Shown here piece by piece: positions 10,290 through 21,271 of a DNA stretch of 36,726 nucleotides (the first letter of the stretch is position 1; each line of letters begins with the position of its first letter). The stretch is from Schoenoplectus triqueter. Lineage: Eukaryota > Streptophyta > Magnoliopsida > Poales > Cyperaceae. The position numbers were made by a program, and so were the translations under genes. Below the pieces are notes generated by a model. The model searched no databases. It had not been told where the DNA came from and worked only from the letters and a program-made list of their open reading frames with translations. Where the stretch lies: assembly GCA_964058805.1 (NCBI GenBank), contig CAXKVV010000666.1, positions 1 to 36,726 of the forward strand, in the 5' to 3' direction.

Positions 10290-10970
10290 ATAAATAACAC
10301 TACACATAATTATATGCACATTATATTTTTAATTTATAAAATTCAAAGAACATATACTTCAATGCATGCATATTGATATTTTAATTTAAATAATACTAAA
10401 AATAATATAATTTTATTAACGTTAATTTTTTAATTTATAAAATAAAAAATAACATATACTATATGTATTAATATTTTAATTATTTTTTTATAAAAATATT
10501 ATACATAGCATGCACGTTATATTTTTAATTTATAAAATGAAAGAACATATACTTCAATGCATGCATATTAATTACAATAAGATACATTTCACATTTACAT
10601 ACTACATACATTAATATAATACTTAAATACATGCATATTAATTTTTTTAACTGAATAAAATTAAATATAATTTAATTGCATTAACATTACTTTCTAAATA
10701 AAAAAAAGAACATGTACTATATTACATGAATATTCTAATTTAAATAATTGCATACACATTAACAAAAATATTAGACTAAGACAATAAAAAGAACATATAC
10801 TATATTGCATGAATATTCTAATTTAATTAATTAAATATATATTACTAAAAATATTAAATTAAGAAAATAAAAAAATAACGTATACTATATTGCGTGCACA
10901 TTAGCACATAATTTTGCTACATCAACAAAATATTAAATTAATATAAATTCTAATGTACATACTAAAAATT
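10290..10970. repeat. Diverged tandem array, roughly 83-165-bp spacing
   Basis: The word GAACATATACTATATTGCAT, followed by GAATATTCTAATTTA, or close variants of it recur at about 10348, 10450, 10543, 10708, 10791 and 10877. Each is preceded by an AATTTATAAAATAAA-like or AAATAAAAA stretch and followed by CATTAA-like sequence. Unit lengths vary, consistent with an old array carrying indels. Confidence 0.5.
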
Positions 10971-11296
10971 AAATCAACATTAATTATGCTAAATTATTTT
11001 TCATTTTCGGATTTTTTATCATACATCATAATTATCAAAAATATTATCAAAAATTACTATTTTTCAAATTTTAAGGGGCAGCTGGCCGGTACCTAGATGG
11101 ATCTGCCTCTGCATGAAAGTGTCTTTTTCTTGTATTATTGGATTTATGTGTGGTGTTAGGTAACACTTTTCTTTCTTTTAAGTTGAGTAGTAGGTGCATG
11201 ACTCGTAAATGGCTGGTACAAGAAACTCCTCTGTTGATCCTCTACAAATTCTCTCCACAAGGAGCACATCTTAATTAGGCTCTTACTGATACCCAC
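10971..11296. other. Upstream region of the glycosyltransferase gene
   Basis: The AT-rich array ends near 11075, and base composition becomes more even from GGGGCAGCTGGCCGGTACC (11076) on. No clear TATA box was seen in the last 100 bases before the ATG. An inverted CCAAT (ATTGG) is at about 11137. The transcription start cannot be placed from sequence alone. Confidence 0.3.
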
Positions 11297-13702
11297 ATGG
11301 ATCCACCACGACCTCATGTTGTGCTTTTGCCGAGTGCCGGCATGGGCCACCTGAGCCCCTTCTCTCGCCTTGCTGCCTCCCTGTCCGGCCTCTGCCATGT
11401 CACCATGGTCTCCATCCTCCCCATGGTCTCAGCAGCTGAATCACGCCATTTCGCTGATCTCTTCTCCAACTATCCCAACATTCATCCCGTTCATTTCCAA
11501 CTGCCTGCTTTCGACTCGTCAGTTTACCCCAATACCGACCCTTTTTTTCTCCGGTGGACACGTATCAGAGAATCCGCTTCTGAGATCTTCAACCACTTAG
11601 TGACAAGCTCACGGCTGCCCATCTCTGCTATTGTTACAGATATAACTGTAGCTGCATCGATTCTACCATTAACTAAGAGCTCCGGCATGCCTTGTTACAT
11701 CCTTTTTACTTCCTCAGCTGCAATGTTGTCTTTCTTCAAATACTTTCCTAGTTATCGTGACTACAACCCTGTCGGTGTGGGTGATGTGGAAATACCTGGG
11801 CTGATGACTGTACCAGTAGCATCAGTTCCACGTCCAATGCACGACCCGAGTCATTTGTTCGCTCAATCACTCATTCTAAATTCCCGAAGCATGGACAAAT
11901 CTGATGGCATAATAATCAATACATTCGAGTCCTTCGAACCGGACTCACTAGCATGGCTCGGAGGTGAGCACACACAACCGGGTTTTCCACCAGTAATTGC
12001 TGTGGGCCCATTTCAACCAGTAAATACCCCTGCAATCTCAGATGCTCCGGAAGTTATTCCATGGCTTGATAAACAGCCCGAGGAATCGGTGGTCTATGTT
12101 AGCTTTGGGAGCCGCACGGCAATGCGCAAAGAACAACTCAGAGAATTAGGAGTTGGTCTCGAGGCAAGCGGGTGTCAGTTTGTTTGGGTTGTCAAAACAG
12201 CAATTGTGGATACGCAGGACAACACCAAGCTAGAGGAGGTGTTAGGAGAGGGGTTCTTAGAAAGGGTGAAAGATAGAGGGCTGGTGGTTAAAGGTTGGCT
12301 GGAGCAAGAAGAGTTGCTACGGCATAAAGCAGTTGGTGGTTTTGTCAGCCATTGCGGGTGGAACTCGGTGACTGAGGCAGCATTGCACGGCGTCAAGATG
12401 CTAGCATGGCCTCGGCTTGGCGACCAAAGGATCAATGCAGGTACAACTAAATATGATTACTAAAAGAATGTTAATTGATTAATTCTAAAGATTTAAAATT
12501 TTTAGTTGCTGCAATTGATTAGTGATAGTAGATCCTTAGTTGCTGCATGGAAAGTACAACGCTGCAATCAAAATTAGTAGCAGTCTAAAGACCAACACAG
12601 AAAGACATAATTTTCCTTATATGGGTTCTCCTTTCTCCTTAATTTACGTTATTTGTTTGGGGAAAAATTCTTACCATCAGTCAGGAAAAATCTTTTAACA
12701 TTATTCATCCAAGCTAATTAGCTTAGGCACCCATAAAAATTTGTACTTTCTGATGTTTTTTTTGAACGTTAATTAGGAAGTTGTACGCATTTAATTACCA
12801 GAATGGTTATTGCAAATTATTGTCATGCCATGCATCTAACAGTTAAAGCAGATTTTGTAAGTAATAAATGTTCATGAAATCTGCTCACAAGTGTTCAATA
12901 TTTACCAGTGTTTATAGTATGGTTGTTTAAGAAATTTCACAGTGGAGTCCTGAGTCCAGAGCCCACAACAATTTATGAATTGCAGCTTTGAGTAACTAAA
13001 ATTAATTGACAATTTAATGAACAACATGGGTGCTGTGTTTGGACTGCTCCGCAATTAAAGTCAAAGAAGCGTACGTAACGTACCTTAAATAAAATAAATT
13101 AATGCAACTATGGCTGGAGTCGGATATTTTAATTAAAAAGGAAATTACAGATATAATTTTAATCTCACTCACTGTCTCAAATCTCATACAATTTTTTAAA
13201 TTGTTTTTTTTTTGTCCAAGCCTCGGGGCCTTTTCAGTTTTTACTATGCATCATTAAACTTAATTTAAGCATTTAACTTTGGATTAAGTCCGTGAAAGCA
13301 ATAATTATGAGCAGGCCTAGCCCAAAAAAGATAACATCAGAACTAAATTTACTTGTCGAGACATCGTAATTTGTCCGATTGTCTTATATTGGGGATTTAG
13401 TGTGCCCAACAATGTTGCATTAGTTAAAGCAAAGTATTTTTTTTTTCTTTAATTTTATGTGATGTAATGCAGATGTGGTGGCGAGAAGCGGGCTTGGTGT
13501 GTGGGTGGAAAAATGGAGCTGGGAAGGCGAGGAAGGATTGGTCAGTGCAGCCGAGATCAGCCGGAGAGTCAAAGAGATGATGGATGATAAGCGGCTCACG
13601 GCGACAGCAACGGAAGTTGGAAAGCAAGCACGAATCGCCGCTGCTCCCGGCGGTGCCTCCTCTGAGGGGTTAAGGGAACTTGTTAGGAGGTTTAATGGGT
13701 GA
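11297..13702 (+). CDS. UGT708-type UDP-glycosyltransferase (probable flavonoid C-glycosyltransferase)
   Basis: Two exons, 11297-12440 and 13473-13702, join in phase 1 to give 457 residues, the usual plant family-1 UGT size. The start ATG sits in good context (CACATGG). The N-terminal acceptor-binding half carries GMGHLSP with the expected catalytic base His18 and the partner Asp115 (IVTDITV). A DPF tripeptide (81-83) has been discussed for plant C-glycosyltransferases. The C-terminal half has the 44-residue PSPG box, Trp334-Gln377, with HCGWNS (352-357) and a final DQ typical of UDP-glucose users. Overall wording (PRPHVVLLPSAGMGHL, GDQRINADVVARSGLGVW) resembles UGT708 enzymes, which C-glucosylate 2-hydroxyflavanones or related polyketide-type phenols in the cytosol. 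Family assignment is strong; acceptor and C- versus O-linkage are inference. Confidence 0.9.
12441..13472 (+). other. Intron 1 of the UGT708-type gene
   Basis: A 1,032-base intron with GT...AG ends, the donor CAG/GTACAA and a pyrimidine-rich stretch before the acceptor at 13472. It splits the Asp382 codon, five codons after the PSPG box. Only AT-rich non-coding sequence was seen inside. Without splicing, the frame would end at 12461-12463, losing the last 76 residues. Confidence 0.85.
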
Positions 13703-14069
13703 AGTGAGTTAACGTTCTGCTTTTTTTGTTTCTTTTATCATTTTTATTGCATTTCTTTCTTTTTGGTGGTGGTATAATAAGATGATTAATTGGGTTTGTT
13801 GTGGGGTCCGTGGATAGTTGGATGCTGCATCAAGAGTTCAAGAGTATTTCTGTACTCATTCAATGAAAAAGTTGTTATGGTGTTTATTAAAAAATTATGC
13901 ATAATTAATATCTTTGGTACAATCAGTAATTCTAAGTGTGATTTATGCATGCAAATTCATATATGTTAATTGAATTAGAAACATGTAATTGGCTCATGTC
14001 TTCAAGGATTCTTCAAATATATATAAGTTTGTTTGTAAGAAAATTGTAAACTAGAACTAAATAAAAAAA
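13703..14069 (+). other. 3' flank of the glycosyltransferase gene
   Basis: T-rich sequence follows the stop. TTCAATGAAAAAG near 13859 could serve as a weak polyadenylation signal (AATGAA). No canonical AATAAA was seen close to the stop. The remainder is AT-rich without recognised features. Confidence 0.3.
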
Positions 14070-14459
14070 AAGAGGGGATCCATTGACAATGGGTTATTTT
14101 GACAGACTTGACAATGAACCTCTAAATAAATATAAAAAAAATTAAAAAATAAAAAAAAATTATAGATGTGTTCTTCTACATTTAAATTGATGGTCATTCA
14201 AATTTCATGTAATTTCATTATCGTTTGATAGTCCATCAAAGACCATCAAATTTTCATATAATTTACAATGGTTCCAATTTAACGGTCTTTGATGGACTAT
14301 CAAATGATAATGAAATTACATAAAATTTGAATGACCATCAATTAAAAAGTATAATAACACATCTATAAACTTTTTCCCATTTTTAAGATTTGTTTGTATT
14401 TATTTATAGCTCAATTTTCAAGATTGTCAAAATAAACCATTGTGAATCTATCCCTTCCC
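14070..14459. mobile_element. Fully palindromic MITE with nested arms
   Basis: The left arm (GGGGATCCATTGACAATGG, GTTATTTTGACA, CTCTAAATAAATA) is returned inverted on the right (TGTCAAAATAAACCATTGTG, AATCTATCCC). The inner arms TCATTATCGTTTGATAGTCC and ATCAAAGACCATCAAATT are also mirrored around about 14268. ATAAAAAAA occurs on both sides (14061-14069 and 14460-14468), a possible 9-bp target duplication weakened by its low complexity. A diverged relative lies near 16535-16750. Confidence 0.68.
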
Positions 14460-14564
14460 ATAAAAAAAGTCTATATATAAGTTTGTTTATGCCACCTTAT
14501 GCAGTGTTGTTCCACTCGTATATATGCTAGATCTGTGAATTTGTATATACCAAATATATATATA

Positions 14565-14951
14565 GAGTAAAGATAATGTGAGCCTAAACTCACAGAGACC
14601 TTCCGTGAGTTTAACTAAAAAATATATTAAATAATCTAAATTTTGATTTATCATGCTCATTAAATTTTTCATATGAAAACCTCATAGGATGCAAAATTTT
14701 GGGATGTTTTGAGTTTTCTAATTCATCATTTTTATTTTTTAAAAATTAGCTTTAAAAATAATAATAAAATATTCAATGTTTTGATAGCATTTTTAAAAAT
14801 TTAAAACGATAACTTATAAAACACGAAACACCTCAAACTTTTTGTATCCCATAAGGTGTTTATATGAAAAATTTAATGAGCATGATAAATTAAAATTTAA
14901 AAATAATTTAATGTATTTTTTGACTTAAACTCACGAAAGACATCTTTACTC
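14565..14951. mobile_element. Palindromic microsatellite-flanked element, copy B
   Basis: Same family as 9840-10250: it starts GAGTAAAGATAATGTGAGCC beside an ATATATATATA tract and ends ATCTTTACTC. The two halves are complementary (ATTTATCATGCTCATTAAAT recurs inverted near 14875). The right half lacks part of the subterminal CTTCCGTGAG block, so it has lost a small segment. No TA tract remains on the right. Confidence 0.7.
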
Positions 14952-14969
14952 GAACAATAGAAGAGAACA

Positions 14970-16000
14970 TTAAAAATAAGATATATAATTTTGATGATTT
15001 TATGTGTACAGATGTGGTTACGAATGATATAAAATATGAATAAATTAATAGAAAAAGTATTATTTTAATTAATTTATATTTATATTTTATGAATAATTTA
15101 TGTCATAAAGACTTGAGCATATAATAATTTTAATATAGTCCATTAGAATATATCATTCAAAAACTGTACATTTTTCTATTTTATTTCTTAAAATGAAGTT
15201 ACAAATGAAACAAATTTTAAATATTTAACAGAAACAAATTTATTTTTATACATTTATATTCATATTTGTGCTCAAGTTATGTCATAACTGCTTGAGTTCA
15301 TAATGATTATAATATAATTTAATAGAAGAAAACATTCAAATCAACTATGTGTATAAATAATATAAAATTCAAATAAACTAACATAAGGAGTGTTATTTTA
15401 ATATATTTGTGTTAATATTTCTGCAGAATTCATATCATAAAAGCTTAAGCATGCAATAATTATAATATAAATCAATAAAAACATGATTCAAAATAAATTT
15501 ATATATTTCAATAATTTTATTTTTTAGTATGAGGCAATAAATGATACGAAACTCAAATATACTAACATAATAAGTAATATTTAAATATTTTTATATTCAT
15601 CTTTGTGCTCAACTCGTGTTATAAAGCCTTTGAGTGTATAATGATTATAAAATAAATCAATAAAAAATAATATTTAAAATAATTTTACATATTTGATTAT
15701 TTTATATGTTGAAATGAAGTTATAAATCAAACAAATCTCTAATATACTAATAGAAAAAATATTATTTTAATATATTTTTATTAGTTTTTCTGCGCAGTTA
15801 GTATCATAAACGGAAGAACGGACAATAATTATAATATAAACTATTAGAAAGTATCATTTAAAATAATTATATATATGTTTGGTGATTTTATTTATTTAAT
15901 TAATGCAATCAAATTATACAAATCTCTAATAAACTAATAAAAAAGTTTATTTGATGCATTTGAACTGTGAGTGATTATAATAAAAAAAGAAAAATTAACA
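14970..16000. repeat. Satellite-like array, diverged units of about 150-185 bp
   Basis: The core ATAATGATTATAATATAAAT or close variants recur at about 15121, 15300, 15454, 15638, 15822 and 15970 (spacings 179, 154, 184, 184, 148). Each is preceded by a GTNATAAANNCTTGAG-like segment (15102, 15285, 15435, 15617, 15801) and followed by ATCAATAAAAA or similar. Order is conserved across about six units, showing tandem duplication followed by heavy divergence. No coding. Confidence 0.6.
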
Positions 16001-16124
16001 TCCTAATATGAAAAAAAATGCTGAAGAAAAATATTAAAAAATGAAAGATTTAATATGTTTTTCTACATTTCTCGCACGACAGATGAACCTCGATAACCTG
16101 GCAGGAGGCAAAGATCATGTTTAA

Positions 16125-16257
16125 GGGCCTGTTCGGCACAGTGGGAATGGATATGGGTGTGGGTTTTAAACTGATTTTACTGTAGACGATGGAAAAAAAA
16201 ATTAGCTCTGAAATATATATTTTTTCCCTAGATGAACAGTAAATGCCGAATAAGCCC
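16125..16257. mobile_element. Tourist-like (PIF/Harbinger) MITE with TAA target duplication
   Basis: The ends GGGCCTGTTCGGCA and TGCCGAATAAGCCC form an imperfect terminal inverted repeat. TAA flanks both ends (16122-16124 and 16258-16260). A three-base TAA/TTA duplication with GGGC(C/T)TGTTCGG-type ends is characteristic of Tourist-like elements. It is 133 bp, non-coding, and about 790 bp upstream of the next gene's start codon. Confidence 0.75.
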
Positions 16258-16260
16258 TAA

Positions 16261-17043
16261 ATGTTCAATGATGAATGCTCTGGGCCTGGGCTTTCATCAA
16301 ATTAAAATAAAAAACTTCCTAAATCATTTTCAGTGCAAGTCGACGAAGTCGTTACGCCGGGAGCACAGCACTTAGTTGAATCTTTACGGAGTTACGGCCT
16401 CACTGGGGTCCACTTGTCTCAAAGGATCACTACACCGCGATCACACGCAGATTTTGTTCTTCTTCCCCAAGTCCAAGGGTTGATACTTAAAATGTAGGAA
16501 AGAAGCGAACGTATGGGATCAAATCTGCTATTATAAAATAAAAAAATTAATAAATATATTATTTTACTTATAGATTAATAGCTCATTAAATTTATATAAT
16601 TTGATTAACATTTGATAGTCAATTAAAGACGGTTAATTTAAAATAATTATAAACATTAACGAAAATTCGTTAAATTTGATAATTTTTGATGAACTATCGA
16701 AATTACATGAAATTTTATATACTATAAATCTATAAATAAAAAATATAATTTTTTTTCGAAATATTGCCTCTCCAGGACAAACATAAGGTAGGTGTATATT
16801 AATTACATAGTAAATATTTGATGATAATAATCGAATGTATTAAAATTAGACAGTTTTATCTCTGTATTTCAAATGGAGAAGTAATCTACAATTCTACAGT
16901 GATATACATATACTGATATTCTGATTTTAGCCGCTTCTACATATTCCAACGGGAAGGGAGGATCCAATCATATTGCGCCATTTCACCGGAGTCCCTGCTT
17001 CCCACCCTCTCTCTCTCCCTGTGTCTCTGACTCTCTGTCTACC
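16261..17043 (+). other. Upstream region of the Apd1/Aim32-like gene, with a MITE relic
   Basis: A TGGGCC/TGGGCT pair (about 16280-16291) matches the plant site II motif of housekeeping promoters but is far from the ATG. From about 16535 to 16750 an imperfect inverted repeat (TTATAGATT...GATAGTC and its complement) resembles the MITE at 14070-14459. A pyrimidine-rich CTCTCTCTCTCCCTGTGTCT tract at 17008-17027 looks like a 5' leader just before the start codon. Confidence 0.35.
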
Positions 17044-20000
17044 ATGACTGATTCCATGGGCACCTCTCCGACCCCGATTGGCGAGGCGCCGATCTCATCT
17101 CCGGCGGAGGCCACCGGAAGCGCCGCAGGAAGTCTCCAGAACGACGGAGGGATCCTCTCCGGAGACGCCGCCACCCCCTATGATCCTGAGTCGGGGTTCC
17201 AGCGCGAGGAGTTCGGAAAGGAGGCGTTGGCTGGAACCGTGCAGTTCCACGAGCGTCATGTGTTCCTTTGCTACAAGAACCCACAGGTCTGGCCTTCTCA
17301 CCTCGAGTCGTCTGAATCGGATCGCTTGCCAAGGCTGCTCTCGGCCGCTATCAAAGCTCGCAAGGGAGAGATGAAGAAGTCGGTATGAGTGATGATATTT
17401 AATTTTCTTTAGATTTACCTTCATATTTTCCACAAATGGAGTTAACTGAGGGTTATCTATTGGTTCGTTGAAACATAATTGGCTGATATAGTGATATGTA
17501 TGAATTTGTGCTTTATCTGGTGAGTTTTGGACTTGCTACGTATAAGTTTCCTCAACCTTTTCTTTTAGGGCTTGTATCTCATTTAAAGCATTTGTGTACA
17601 CTTTTTTTCGGTCCACTCAAGAAGTTCTTAAATTCCTGATTAGTCAATTTCCCTGTTGCAACTAAAATTTTTGTTTATCTACTATAATAATGTAGAAATG
17701 TCAATTGTTCTAATTAGTGTAAATATCATATTATTAATTACTTATTACTATGTGTATATTAAATTGCTTTTCTGTTTTACGGGCACTTAAATTGTGTGTT
17801 CTAGGCATATATATTCTTTCTTAATTTTGTTTTAATGCTGTAGACTCGCCTAACAATATGTGAAGGAGAGGATGGAACTGATGCATCCAACGGAGATGTT
17901 CTCATCTTTCCAGATATGATCAGATATAGGTATCTCCTAAAGCTATTACTGTGTTAGAACTAAAAGTTGTTGAAGTTATCAACTATGTTAGACTATAGTA
18001 ATTACTTCTATGGAGATTGGCTTATATTATCAGCATCACTCCCCCCTCCAGCCCCAGTCATTGTGTAACTTTGTTAACATATAAATCTTGTGGGATATTA
18101 AAATGGTCAATTCCAGGACTGTTTTTAAAAATAATTTAAAAATTAGTTAGAAAGCTCAAAAAATCATGAAATTTAATATCTCATAAGATTTTAACATAAA
18201 GAAATTATTGAGCAGCTTAGATTAACCATTTGAGCCATTGGGATATAAAATCTCATGCCAAAGCAAAAACAGTTTTTTGCTTTGCAAAGTATCATAAGCC
18301 ATATCTCCCTCTATATATATATATAGAGAGAGAGAGAGTAAAGATAGCTTAACTCAAAAAAATACATCAAAACATCTCCAAATTTTGATTTATCATGCTC
18401 ATTAAATTCTTTATATGAAAATCTTATGGGATACAAAAATATATGTGCCCATTAATTCTGTTGATGCATGCTTCCATTCTGGTATTTATGTAACTCAACC
18501 ATAGCCCATCAGATAATACCATTTAACAAGCCCTATCATATAATGCAAGAAATGAACTTTGAAATGGTACTAGTGAATGTCCCAATTTTGAGTAAATGCT
18601 TCTTATTATATTGCAGGAGGCTCACTCACTTTGATGTGGAGACCTTTGTTGAAGAGGCACTTGTAAAAGACACTGAGTGGCTTCCTGGAAGTCCCACGTC
18701 CATCACTGGTGCATATGTTTTTGTTTGTGCACATGGAAGCAGGGACAAGCGCTGTGGCACTTGCGGGCCCGCTCTGATGAAAAAGTTCAAGGAGGAGATT
18801 GGTTTGCGTGATCTTCAAGACCAAATCTTTGTCAGTGGATGCTCTCACATTGGAGGTCACAAGTATGCAGGAAATGTTATTATTTTCTCACCTCTCAATG
18901 GAGAGGTTGCCGGCCATTGGTAAGAGATGGCATATCATGAATTCTGTTTATGTTTTCTTGAGTGCTATGCAGCATTCATAGCTCTTTTTTGCTGTTTGTT
19001 TTCTTTCTTTGAATAGTGTTCTCTGGCCTGTTGGCAGCCACTGCCAATCTTTCAAAAAGAAAAAAAAAAAGAACAGTGTTCTTTGCATTTTTCTGATTTT
19101 AATTCATTAGCTATTGGTTAATTCATAGTCAAAGACCCATATTTACATTTAAGTTCTGATAGTCAAGTGGTATAGTATAGAACTATAGATTGTATTTTTT
19201 TTTTGCTGCCCCTTGTTTAGAGCCTATACAATTTATATTCTTTTGTAGGAAAAATTGCCATGTAATGTATTTGATTAATGTTTGTTGATTTAGGTATGGA
19301 TATGTCGCACCTGATGATGTGGCTGTGCTTCTGGATCAGCATATTGGCAAGGGAGAAATAGTTGACCAGTTGTGGAGGTCATTTTTAATTTCCCTTCTTG
19401 ATCTTTTCATCGCGTGGTTCTTTAATTAATTATAATCAGAGTTAACAATTGGATTTTTGGTGTTGTCTGATCTCATCAGATATTATTAGTTGGTTCCTAT
19501 GTAAGCATTTGTTCTATACTTACTTTTTGTGGTTAGTTTGAAGGCTTCTTTTCTTTTTGTTGGATTTGGTGATTCCTATAGTAAGAAATTATAGCCATCA
19601 TCATTTGAAATTAAGCAAACATTCAGTATTGGTGTGCTAACAAATTACCAGTTTGACCATTTAGTTCTATTTTCCTTTTTGATTATTTTCTGTTCTTTTC
19701 CTGTCCTGATCAGTGTCCAATTGCACATGGGCAGAATGTAAGGTAGGGATAAAATGAGGGTTAAATTGGCCTGCTTCATGCACAGATGATTGCAATGTAT
19801 TAGGCTAATTTAGAATAGTTAGGCTACACGCGAGTTCACTAAACCTCTAGGACACTCAGTTAAATTCCTAATTACCTTACAAATTGAAGGAAGAAAAGAA
19901 TATGTTTCCCTTTTTACCTAATTATGTTAAGCTTGTACTGAAACTTAACTGCTTCAACAGAGGCCGGCTCGGGTTGTCTCAGGATGACCAGAAGAATGCC

Positions 20001-20339
20001 CTTGAACTTATGCGACAATTGGCCAACTTGACTCAACAAAACTCAGGGGGTTGCTGCCAAGGCAGCAATGGAAATTTTACATGCTGCCAGAATGGATCCC
20101 AAAAGGAAACCGACTCCAAAACTGAGCGTGCCGTAACTGATGATGGAAAAGACAAAACTACTCTTGATGAGAAAGCAAGCAACTCAGGTCGCAGGTCTAG
20201 GTCTCACAAGATCTGCCAGCTGCCAACCTGGTTCGAGACCTGGGAGAAGGAAGATACGTATGCAGTCCTTGCTGTGGGCTTGGCCGGTGCAGCAATATTT
20301 GTTGCTTATAGCATCTATAAGCACCATCACAGCAAGTAA
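17044..20339 (+). CDS. Apd1/Aim32-like (sucrase/ferredoxin-like) bis-His 2Fe-2S protein with C-terminal membrane anchor
   Basis: Five exons, 17044-17382, 17844-17929, 18617-18919, 19294-19377 and 19961-20339, splice with matching phases (0, 2, 2, 2) into 396 residues. The thioredoxin-like core carries CAHGSRDKRCGTCGP (Cys179, His181, Cys188, Cys191) and SGCSHIGGHKYAGN with His219 and His223 spaced HxxxH. Yeast Apd1 and Aim32 use such Cys and His ligands for a non-Rieske 2Fe-2S cluster. Downstream are a CC...CC motif (302-303, 312-313) typical of plant members and a hydrophobic helix, about 371-390, followed by a short basic tail, suggesting tail anchoring. The first 60 residues are low complexity. 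Plant function is poorly known; yeast relatives affect actin patches and redox-drug sensitivity. Starting at 17044 is supported by ACCATGAC context. Confidence 0.9.
17930..18616 (+). other. Intron 2 of the Apd1/Aim32-like gene, with palindromic-element relics
   Basis: The intron contains a (TA)n(GA)n microsatellite at 18312-18337 followed directly by a half copy of the palindromic family (18336-18442). An inverted pair (AAATCTTGTGGGATATTAAA near 18083 and TTTAATATCTCATAAGATTT near 18173) marks a second relic of similar kind. Splice donor AG/GTATCT and acceptor TTGCAG are intact. Confidence 0.6.
18336..18442 (+). mobile_element. Palindromic microsatellite-flanked element, half copy C (intronic)
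   Basis: GAGTAAAGATAGCTTAACTC continues with the same order of words as copies A and B (AACATCTCCAAATTTTGATT, TATCATGCTCATTAAATTC, GAAAATCTTATGGGATACAA) and then stops. The subterminal GAGCTCAAACTCACGG... block of about 30 bases is missing and there is no right half, so no long hairpin can form. It sits at a TATATATA/GAGAGAG junction. Confidence 0.65.
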
Positions 20340-21271
20340 GCTTGGCATCGACTGTGAGTACACATTTATCAGTATTGATATACCTCTATAACAGAATTTA
20401 GTGCGCTTTTATACTTTTATTGGAGATTGAATAATATCTGGAGTCTGCTGGGATATATATGCAGTCAGCATGTTAGATTAAGCTTCAATATGGTTGCTTG
20501 GAAATTTTGTAACTTGACATGTACTACGCGTGCAAAATTCTTGTTACCTGTTTTTGTTGTTTATATATATATATACTCCTCGGCTCCATAACAGGTGATA
20601 ATAACAGCGTGATTTGCATAAAAAATAATGAAAATTCAATGATTAAAATTTTAAATGAAGTTACATTGAGTGACTTCTCGTTAAATTTATCATTCATAAT
20701 TGCTCTTGCTTCCTTGTGAGACACTAATATATAAATTATAATATTGGAAAGGCCGCTGCGGTGTTGGAAGATATTTGAAGAATTACTATAGCATTATAGG
20801 TTCATCAGTCATCACCAAGTCAATTTTAAATATCACTTTCAAGAGATTATGAACGATACATGGTACTTGATTATAACAATGAAATTAGTGAGCGGTAGGG
20901 GTCCGAATTAAAGAGAGACAAGGACCAACTTTTTTATATCGTTTTACAAATTGAATGGTCAACCGTGACTTGCACTGATATTCAATTATGACAGGTGACA
21001 GTACTGATATTCAATTATTCATCGTTTCCCTTACAAAAAAAAAAGAAAAAAAGAAACAGGCCGATATTGTAGACAAACCAAGTAAAACTCACAGAAATCT
21101 ATAAGAAGCCCATACGATACGACCCAAAATAATATAATTGTTAATGCTAGGAGATATCCCTGCCCAGTTCATTTCATTCCGAGGCAAATCCTGATTGATT
21201 GGTAAAAAAAAAGTGAGCAAATTCTTTTGGAGGCGGAAATAATAATCATGTAATCAATCTCAAACAAAATA
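20340..21271. other. 3' flank and intergenic sequence
   Basis: The first 200 bases after the stop are probably the 3' untranslated region. TTGAATAATATC near 20427 is a possible weak polyadenylation signal. A short (TA)n tract lies near 20563-20575. No gene was recognised in the remainder. Confidence 0.4.

Noticed and set aside
11156..11398. Minus-strand frame antisense to the glycosyltransferase start
   Set aside because: Shadow of the strongly supported plus-strand exon; no family resemblance or splice partner.
17039..17433. Other frames over exon 1 of the Apd1/Aim32-like gene
   Set aside because: GC-rich exon gives open shadows; only the frame from 17044 joins in phase with the downstream exons.
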